The translations under genes were made by a program, and so were the position numbers. A stretch of DNA of 64,000 bases from positions 1,240,001 to 1,304,000 of the forward strand of contig NC_014151.1 in assembly GCF_000092865.1 (NCBI RefSeq), written 5' to 3'. Every line of letters begins with the position of its first letter. Within the stretch, counting starts at the first letter, position 1. The notes beneath the pieces were generated by a model. It was not told where the DNA came from and made no database searches. It worked only from the letters and a program-made list of their open reading frames with translations. The stretch comes from Cellulomonas flavigena DSM 20109. GTDB taxonomy: Bacteria; Actinomycetota; Actinomycetes; Actinomycetales; Cellulomonadaceae. Positions 40,607 through 47,060 of this stretch are shown in pieces.

Positions 40607-41737
40607 ATGTCCCAGCTCCAGGCCCGCTCCTTCCAGGGCTCCGACGTCGACGGGCTCGACCGCATCGTCCGTCGGATGAACGACGCCGCGGACTTCGCGG
40701 ACAACGTGGTCAAGGCGCTGAAGGTGCTCGCCGCGGCGCTCGACGCGATGTCGTGGACCGGGTGGGCGGCCGCCTTCGCCCGCTACCTGCGCGGTGTCGT
40801 GATCCCGTGGGTGCAGACGGTCTCGCGCTACCTCCGCGGGTTCGGCAAGGTGCTCGCGCTCATCTCGGCCACGCAGAAGGCCACGAGCTCCGACACCCCG
40901 ACGGTGCACATCCCGGCGGCCGCGTTCACGCAGGTCACCTACCCGAAGGCGTCCGCGGCGAACGCGCCGATGCTCACGGCCCCGACGCCGGCGATCGCCC
41001 CGGCCCAGCAGGGCGGCGGCGCGGCCGGCGCCGGTGCCCAGGTCCAGACGCCGCCGTCGATCGGCTCCGTGACGATCCACATCCATGGCGCCGAGGGCGC
41101 CGGGGCGAGGGTCACCACCCCCGACGCGGTGCCGGTCGTGCGCACCGAGACGTCGAACGTGACGGGCGGCGGGAAGGTCACGGTGACGCCGGAGGGCATC
41201 ACGGTCCAGCCCGCGTCGGCGTTCACGGGCGGCGGCTCCGGCGCCGTCCAGGGTGGCGGCTCGGTCGCCCCGTTCGCCGCGAGCCCCTCCGGAGCGATCG
41301 GCGGCGGGTCCGCCGGCGGCGCGGGCGGAGGGCTCTCGGGTGGCGGCTCGGCCGGCGGGGTGTCGGGCGGCGGGTCGGTGGCGCCGACGTCCGCCGGGAT
41401 CGGCGCACCGACGGGCAGCGACACGCCCGGCAGCGGGATCGACCCGCGCGGTGTGTCCGGCCAGCCCACCGTGTCCGCGACACCCGTGGGCATCGGCGGG
41501 GCCGGCGGCGGTGACGCGCGCGCCGCGGCCGCCGCGAGCATGGCCTCGCTGGAGAACGGCTCGCGCCCGCCGATCGCGCTCGCGGCGGCACCTCTGGGCC
41601 TCGCGGCGCTCGGCGCAGCGGCGTTTGGTGCCGTGCGCGCCAGGAACGAGGAGGACGACGACGCCGCGGACGGTGACGACACCGACGCCCGGCCCGTGCC
41701 CGTCGAGCTCACGATCGACAGGCGGAGCGGGCGGTGA
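40607..41737 (+). CDS. Candidate type VII-like substrate or surface protein with helical N-terminus and C-terminal anchor
   Basis: A 376-residue protein. The first about 105 residues are helical, with DAMSWTGWAAAFARYLRG holding a WTG turn, as in WXG100, LXG or PPE-type N-termini. The middle is a long Gly/Ser/Ala/Pro-rich region (about 205-300, many GGGS units). Near the C-terminus, a hydrophobic segment (about 325-345, LAAAPLGLAALGAAAFGAV) precedes an acidic tail with EEDDDAADGDD. I see no family name to attach. It has its own promoter module and is coupled to the next gene by GTGA. Confidence 0.7.
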   Translation: MSQLQARSFQGSDVDGLDRIVRRMNDAADFADNVVKALKVLAAALDAMSWTGWAAAFARYLRGVVIPWVQTVSRYLRGFGKVLALISATQKATSSDTPTVHIPAAAFTQVTYPKASAANAPMLTAPTPAIAPAQQGGGAAGAGAQVQTPPSIGSVTIHIHGAEGAGARVTTPDAVPVVRTETSNVTGGGKVTVTPEGITVQPASAFTGGGSGAVQGGGSVAPFAASPSGAIGGGSAGGAGGGLSGGGSAGGVSGGGSVAPTSAGIGAPTGSDTPGSGIDPRGVSGQPTVSATPVGIGGAGGGDARAAAAASMASLENGSRPPIALAAAPLGLAALGAAAFGAVRARNEEDDDAADGDDTDARPVPVELTIDRRSGR

Positions 41738-42204
41738 GCGCGGCCACCGTCGAGCACCCCGGCCCTCTGCTGCCCGGTGCCCCGCGCTTCCGCTTCACGC
41801 TGCCCGACGGGTGGCGGGTGGCCCCGGCGCCGCGCGCGCTCGCGGTGGCCCGGCCCGCGGCCGAGCCCGGCGGGTTCGTGCCGAACCTCACGGTGACCGC
41901 GGACCTCGTCCCGGCCGGCACGACGTCCGTCGAGGTCCTCGCGGCGATGCTCGCGGAGTACCCGGGGGACACCCACCCCGCGGACGACGGGGACGCAGCA
42001 TCGGTCCGCCTCACGCGGCCGCACGCGGCCGGGACGGTCCACCAGCGGGTCGACGTGCTCGTCGACCCGACCCCGGTGCCGGGTGACCACCGGCACGCCC
42101 TGACCGTCGTCTCGAGCTGGTCCGAGTCGACACCCTCCGACCTGCGCGACGCCCTCGCGGCCGCGCACACCTCCGTCCGGCTCGGTACCGACGACCCGGC
42201 CTGA
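41734..42204 (+). CDS. LpqN/LpqT-like domain protein
   Basis: A 156-residue soluble protein with no signal peptide or lipobox. The FRFTLPDGWRVAP start, FVPNLTVTADLVP core and HALTVVSSWSE end recall the LpqN/LpqT domain (a PsbP-like fold), a family linked to type VII secretion loci in mycobacteria and corynebacteria. In those bacteria many members are lipoproteins, whereas this one appears cytoplasmic. GTG 41734 overlaps the upstream stop. A role as a chaperone or adaptor for substrates of the locus is a guess. Confidence 0.65.
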   Translation: MSAATVEHPGPLLPGAPRFRFTLPDGWRVAPAPRALAVARPAAEPGGFVPNLTVTADLVPAGTTSVEVLAAMLAEYPGDTHPADDGDAASVRLTRPHAAGTVHQRVDVLVDPTPVPGDHRHALTVVSSWSESTPSDLRDALAAAHTSVRLGTDDPA

Positions 42205-42207
42205 CCC

Positions 42208-42233
42208 ACGGCACGGCCACACGGCACGGCCAC
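42208..42233 (+). repeat. Two direct 13-bp repeats
   Basis: ACGGCACGGCCAC occurs twice without a gap (42208-42220 and 42221-42233) in the leader of the second WXG100 gene. A 6-bp hairpin (CCGGGC 42244-42249, GCCCGG 42255-42260) follows. Function unknown. Confidence 0.6.
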
Positions 42234-42282
42234 CACGACGGCACCGGGCACCGCGCCCGGGCACCTCACGAAGGAGAAGCAC

Positions 42283-42549
42283 ATGAGCAACGTCCTCGGC
42301 ATGGACATCGCCGCAGCCCGCGACCTCGTCCGCCTCATGAACGTCGACGCCGACAACATCACGCAGATCACGAGCCGCCTCACCCAGCAGCTCCAGTCGA
42401 CGCCGTGGTACGGCCCCGACGCCCAGCGGTTCAACTCCGACTGGTCCGGCCAGTACGTGCCCGCCCTGAACCGCGTGGTCGAGGCGCTGCAGGCGAACGC
42501 CGCGGCCCTCGCGCAGCAGGCGGACGACCAGGAGACGGCCTCGTCCTGA
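42283..42549 (+). CDS. Second WXG100-family protein (WYG form)
   Basis: An 88-residue helical hairpin protein. The turn is STPWYGPDAQRF, i.e. WYG at about residues 44-46, followed by WSGQYVPALNRVVEAL. A strong Shine-Dalgarno GAAGGAGA precedes ATG 42283. It probably pairs with the WXG100 protein at 40188 as a heterodimer or forms homodimers. It stands directly before the ATPase gene, separated from it by 140 bp holding two stem-loops. Confidence 0.9.
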   Translation: MSNVLGMDIAAARDLVRLMNVDADNITQITSRLTQQLQSTPWYGPDAQRFNSDWSGQYVPALNRVVEALQANAAALAQQADDQETASS

Positions 42550-42560
42550 CCCCCGCCGCC

Positions 42561-42604
42561 CGGGGCACGGGTCCGGTCCCCACGGGGGCGCGGCCGGTGC
42601 CCCG
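42561..42604 (+). terminator. First stem-loop between WXG100 and ATPase genes
   Basis: CGGGGCAC (42561-42568) pairs exactly with GTGCCCCG (42597-42604), with a GC-rich 28-base interior. It starts 11 bp after the WXG100 stop. Confidence 0.45.
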
Positions 42605-42605
42605 G

Positions 42606-42642
42606 CGGGCGGGTGCGCGGCCGAGCGGCCCGCACCCGCCCG
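42606..42642 (+). terminator. Second, stronger stem-loop before the ATPase gene
   Basis: A perfect 12-bp stem (42606-42617 with 42631-42642, core GGGCGGGTGCG) whose loop can itself pair GGCC with GGCC. It probably reduces read-through into the ATPase gene or protects the upstream WXG100 mRNA. Confidence 0.55.
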
Positions 42643-42689
42643 TGCCCCGCGACCACGTCACACGCATCTCACGACCAGGAGCACCCACC

Positions 42690-45600
42690 ATGTGGCGCCT
42701 GAGCATCCAGCCGACCCGCGACAGCGGGCTGCGCCCCGTCGACGTCGAGGTCGTCGCCCGGGACGGCGCACGCGTCGCCGACCTGGCGCGCGCGCTCGCG
42801 GCGCACCTCGGTGCGGGCGCCGGTGCGCTGCTGGCCCCCACGACCGACGGCACGCCGTGGCCGGCGTCGCTGCCGCTGGTGCACGCGCCGCTGCGGACGG
42901 GCGCCGTGCTGCCCGTCGCCTCCGTGCCCGCGGCGTGGCTCGACCGGCCCGGCGGGCGCCGCCCCGTCCGGGCGCGCGTCCGCGTGGTCGCCGGCCCCGA
43001 CGCGGGGACCGACGTCGACGTCGAGTCCGACGCGTTCACGGTCGGCCGCGGCTCGTTCGCGACCGTGCGCCTCACGGACCCCTCCGTCTCGCGCGTGCAC
43101 GCCCGCGTGCTGCTCACCGGCGGCGTCGTCGTCAGCGACGAGGGCTCCGCCCACGGCACCCGCGTCGGCGGGCGCGCCGTCGTCCGCGCGCAGCCCGTCG
43201 ACTGGGGCGAGCGGGTCGAGGTGGGCCGCACGACCTTCGAGGTGCACCGCGGCGACACCGCGCCGCTGCCGACCGACGACGGCGTGCTGCGGCCGCCGCG
43301 CTTCGGTGCGCAGCTCCTGCCCGAGGAGCTCGAGGTGCCCGCGCCGCCGACCGCGCCGCGCCGCACGCCGATGCCGTGGCCGATGATGCTCATGCCCGTC
43401 GTGCTCGGCGGGTCGATGTTCGCCACGAGCCGCAGCCCGTTCTCGCTGGTCTTCATGCTCGGCTTCCCGCTCATGATGCTCGTGCAGCACCGCGTGGCGC
43501 GGCGTCAGGCGCTCGCGGAGCACGAGGAGCAGCTGCAGGCGTGGCGGCACGACGTCGACGACGTCCTGGAGCGGCTCGACGCCGCGGCCGTCGTGCAGCG
43601 CCGCCGCGCGGCGCAGGACGAGCCGGACCTCGTCACGGTGCGCGAGCGCGTCGCCTCGCGCGACCCCGGCACGTGGGCCCGCCAGCGCGACGACGAGGAC
43701 TTCCTGCAGGTCCGCGCGGGGTTGGGCCCGCGCCCGGCGGTCGTCACCGCCAAGGTGGCGCGGGGCGGTGACCGGGTGCAGCGCGACCTCGTGGCGCGGG
43801 AGCTCGCCACCCGCACCTCCCTGGCCGGCCAGCCGGTGCCGCTCGTGCTGGGCGGGCACCGGGTGGCTGCCGTCGTGTGCCGTGACCGTGCCCGCGCGGA
43901 CTCCGCGGTGCGCGCGCTGCTGGTGCGCCTGGCCGCCGCGCACTCGCCGACCGACGTGACGTTCGCGGCCGTCCTCGGGTCGGACGCGACGCACGTCGAG
44001 GCGTGGCTGCGCTGGCTGCCGCACGCCGCGCCGCGCATCGCGGGCCTGCCGCCCGTGGCCGTCGGCGCCGCCGACGGCGGCGCGCTGCTCGAGGCGCTCG
44101 TGTCGGGCGACGGCGAGCGCGGCCACGTCGTGTGCCTGGTCGACGAGGACGCGGGCGTGCGCCGCCGTGCGGTCGAGGCGGTCGCCGCCGCTGCGGGCGA
44201 GCGCAACGTCCACCTGCTGTGGGTGGGCGCCGACCCCGCGCGCGTGCCCTCGGCGACCGACGTCATGCTCGACCTCGACGCGGGTCTCGTGCGGCGCCGC
44301 GACCGCGGCGGCGACGACGTCGTGGAGGTCGTCGACGAGCTCGACCTCGCCGGTGCCTGGCACACCGCGCGCACCCTCACCGCGTTCCGGGACGAGGCGG
44401 CCGTCGTGCCGCCCGACAGTGCGCTGCCCGCCTCGGTGCGCCTGCCCGAGCTCGGCAGCGACCTGCGTGACCCCGACGACGCGGGCGCCGTGCTCGACCG
44501 CTGGGCGTCCGCAGGGGGCCTGCGTGCACAGCTCGGTGCCGGCGCGGACGGGGTCGTGACGATCGACCTGCGCGAGGACGGCCCGCACGGGCTCGTGGCC
44601 GGCACGACGGGCTCCGGCAAGAGCGAGCTGCTGCAGACCCTGCTGTGCTCGCTGGCGACCAACAACCCGCCCACGCGCATCACGTTCCTGCTCGTCGACT
44701 ACAAGGGCGGCGCGGCGTTCCGCGAGTGCGCGGACCTGCCGCACACCGTCGGGTACATCACCGACCTCACCCCGGCGCTCGTGCAGCGCGCGCTGATCTC
44801 GCTGCGCGCCGAGCTGACGTGGCGCGAGCACCTGCTCGCCGAGCACGGGGCCAAGGACCTCGTCGCGCTCGAGAAGCTGCGGCCCGACGTCGCCCCGCCC
44901 AGCATGCTCATCTGCGTCGACGAGTTCGCCGCCCTGCTCGGCGAGGTCCCGGAGTTCGTCGACGGCGTCGTCGACGTCGCCCAGCGCGGTCGGTCGCTCG
45001 GCATGCACCTGCTGCTCGCCACGCAGCGCCCCGCCGGTGTCGTGACGCCGCAGATCAAGGCCAACACCGACCTGCGGATCGCGCTGCGCATGGCGTCCAC
45101 CGACGACTCGACGGACGTCATCGAGGCGCCCGACGCCGCGTCGCTGTCGCGCCGCACGCCCGGGCGCGCGTGGCTGCGGCGCACCGGCCACGGCACGCGC
45201 GAGCTGGTGCAGGTCGCGTGGGTGGGCGCCCACGAGCCCGCGCGCGACGAGGTCGCCGCGGTGCAGGTCCGCGCGCTGAGCGCCCGCACCGACGCGACGC
45301 CCAGCGGAGCCTCGGGGCGCGTGCACGAGCGCTCGGACCTCGAGCGGCTCGTGCTGACCGTGGGGGAGGCGTTCGCACGGTCCGGGCTCGCCACGCCCAA
45401 GAAGCCCTGGCTGCCCGCGCTGCCCGACGAGGTCCTGCTCGCCGGTGGCGCACCCGGCACGCTCCTGCTCGGCGCCGACGCGCGCGACGAGGCGGCCGTG
45501 CCCGGCGCCACGTCCGACGTGCACACGTGCGTGCCCGACCCCGGCGTCCTGCCGCTGGGCATCGCCGACCAGCCCGACGAGCAGTCGCAGCACCCGCTGC

Positions 45601-47060
45601 TGGTCGACTACGCACGGGCCGGGCACCTGCTGGTGCACGGTGCCTCGGGCAGCGGCAAGACCGAGCTGCTGCGCACGGTGGCGGCGGCCGCCACGCTCGC
45701 GCACGACCTCGCGCCCGCGCTCGTCTACGGCATCGACTCCGCGGGCGGCGGCCTGTCGGGCATCGAGTCCCTGCCGTCGGTCGGGTCGGTCGTGGTCGAG
45801 CAGCAGCCCGAGCGCGTCACGCGGCTCGTGCGGATGCTGCACCGCACCCTCACCGAGCGCAACGCGCTGCTCGCCCGCCACGGTGCCGCGGACGTCGAGG
45901 CGCTCGCCGCCACGGGCGTCGTGCTGCCGCGCGTCCACGTGCTGGTCGACAACCTGCCGCAGCTCGTCGAGCACCTCGAGGGTGGTGGGCCGCTGCGCCG
46001 CGCGCACGTCGACCAGCTCGTCGCCGTGCTGCAGGACGGTCGCCGCTGCGGCGTGCACGTCACCGCGACGACGCCCCGACGCACGGGCCTGCCGTCGGCG
46101 CTCGCGGGCGCGTTCGGGCAGCGGCTCGTGCTGCGCATGACGACGGTCGACGACTACCAGGTGCTCGGCGTGCCGCAGAACGTCCTCGACGACCGCACCG
46201 CGCCGGGCCGTGGGCTGCTCGGGCGCACCGAGGTGCAGATCGCCACCGTCGGCGGCTCGGGCACGCCGCAGCAGGTCACGTACCTGCGGGCCGTCGCGGA
46301 GCGGGAGGGTGCGCGCTACGCGCAGCAGCCGCCGGTCGTCGTCCCGGTGATGCCGACGCGTGTGCCGGTCGACCTCGTCCCCGCCCCCGAGCGCGACGAC
46401 GTGTGCCTCGGCGTGGACGCCGACCTCGCGACGGGCGTCGTCCTGCCGCTGCTGCCCGCGCCCCTGCTCGTGCTCGGACGCGGCGGCTCGGGCCGCACGT
46501 CGTTCCTCCTCGGTCTGGCGCAGGCGGTGGGGCGCGCCACCCACCCGCCCGCCGCGGTGCACCTGCTCGGGCCGCGGGCCCGGGCCGACGCTGGCCCGGC
46601 CACTGCCGTCGCCGACCCCACCGCGGCGGCGGCGGTGCTCGAGGGGATCCTCGCGGCACCGGTGCCTCGGGACGACGCGTGGCGTGTGCTGCTCGTGGAC
46701 GACGTGCACGAGTGGGAACGCGGCTGGGAGCGCGGGGGTGCGGAACGACGGCTCGTCGAGCTCCTCGCGCAGGTCGTCGAGGAGGGCCCGGCGCGTCGGG
46801 TGGCGGTCGTCCTGGCCGCCGACGCCGACGAGGCGCGCGCCCGTCAGCACGTCGCGGGAGCGGTCACCGCGGCTCGCCGCTCGCGCCGCGCCGTCCTCCT
46901 CGGGCCCGAGATGGCGGACGGCTCGCTCGTCGGCGCGTCGGTGCCCATGCACAGCCACGAGCCCATGGGTGGCGTCGGTCGCGGGCTGCTCGTGAGTGCC
47001 GGAAGTGTCCGAGTTGTCCAGGTACTATCGTCCACCGTCGATCGGGAGTCCGTCAGTTGA
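42690..47060 (+). CDS. FHA-bearing FtsK/SpoIIIE-type secretion ATPase, EssC/EccC-like
   Basis: A 1456-residue motor of type VII-like secretion. Layout: a ubiquitin-like N-terminal region (1-90), an FHA domain (about 110-190, VGRGSFATVRL then PSVSRVHARV), two membrane spans (about 228-265) and three FtsK-type ATPase domains. ATPase 1 is intact: Walker A GTTGSGKS at 638-645, Walker B MLICVDEFAAL. ATPase 2 has GASGSGKT (984-991) but LVDNLPQL at the Walker B site. ATPase 3 has GRGGSGRT (1263-1270), with Arg in place of the Walker Lys. A single chain with N-terminal FHA is the Firmicutes EssC plan rather than split mycobacterial EccCa/Cb. No eccB, eccD, eccE or mycP is near. It overlaps the next gene by TTGA. 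Confidence 0.9.
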   Translation: MWRLSIQPTRDSGLRPVDVEVVARDGARVADLARALAAHLGAGAGALLAPTTDGTPWPASLPLVHAPLRTGAVLPVASVPAAWLDRPGGRRPVRARVRVVAGPDAGTDVDVESDAFTVGRGSFATVRLTDPSVSRVHARVLLTGGVVVSDEGSAHGTRVGGRAVVRAQPVDWGERVEVGRTTFEVHRGDTAPLPTDDGVLRPPRFGAQLLPEELEVPAPPTAPRRTPMPWPMMLMPVVLGGSMFATSRSPFSLVFMLGFPLMMLVQHRVARRQALAEHEEQLQAWRHDVDDVLERLDAAAVVQRRRAAQDEPDLVTVRERVASRDPGTWARQRDDEDFLQVRAGLGPRPAVVTAKVARGGDRVQRDLVARELATRTSLAGQPVPLVLGGHRVAAVVCRDRARADSAVRALLVRLAAAHSPTDVTFAAVLGSDATHVEAWLRWLPHAAPRIAGLPPVAVGAADGGALLEALVSGDGERGHVVCLVDEDAGVRRRAVEAVAAAAGERNVHLLWVGADPARVPSATDVMLDLDAGLVRRRDRGGDDVVEVVDELDLAGAWHTARTLTAFRDEAAVVPPDSALPASVRLPELGSDLRDPDDAGAVLDRWASAGGLRAQLGAGADGVVTIDLREDGPHGLVAGTTGSGKSELLQTLLCSLATNNPPTRITFLLVDYKGGAAFRECADLPHTVGYITDLTPALVQRALISLRAELTWREHLLAEHGAKDLVALEKLRPDVAPPSMLICVDEFAALLGEVPEFVDGVVDVAQRGRSLGMHLLLATQRPAGVVTPQIKANTDLRIALRMASTDDSTDVIEAPDAASLSRRTPGRAWLRRTGHGTRELVQVAWVGAHEPARDEVAAVQVRALSARTDATPSGASGRVHERSDLERLVLTVGEAFARSGLATPKKPWLPALPDEVLLAGGAPGTLLLGADARDEAAVPGATSDVHTCVPDPGVLPLGIADQPDEQSQHPLLVDYARAGHLLVHGASGSGKTELLRTVAAAATLAHDLAPALVYGIDSAGGGLSGIESLPSVGSVVVEQQPERVTRLVRMLHRTLTERNALLARHGAADVEALAATGVVLPRVHVLVDNLPQLVEHLEGGGPLRRAHVDQLVAVLQDGRRCGVHVTATTPRRTGLPSALAGAFGQRLVLRMTTVDDYQVLGVPQNVLDDRTAPGRGLLGRTEVQIATVGGSGTPQQVTYLRAVAEREGARYAQQPPVVVPVMPTRVPVDLVPAPERDDVCLGVDADLATGVVLPLLPAPLLVLGRGGSGRTSFLLGLAQAVGRATHPPAAVHLLGPRARADAGPATAVADPTAAAAVLEGILAAPVPRDDAWRVLLVDDVHEWERGWERGGAERRLVELLAQVVEEGPARRVAVVLAADADEARARQHVAGAVTAARRSRRAVLLGPEMADGSLVGASVPMHSHEPMGGVGRGLLVSAGSVRVVQVLSSTVDRESVS

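Noticed and set aside
42669..46958. A 1429-codon open frame opposite the secretion ATPase
   Set aside because: Stop codons are rare in this base composition. The translation lacks hydrophobic cores and motifs, while the plus strand has clear FtsK-type domains.
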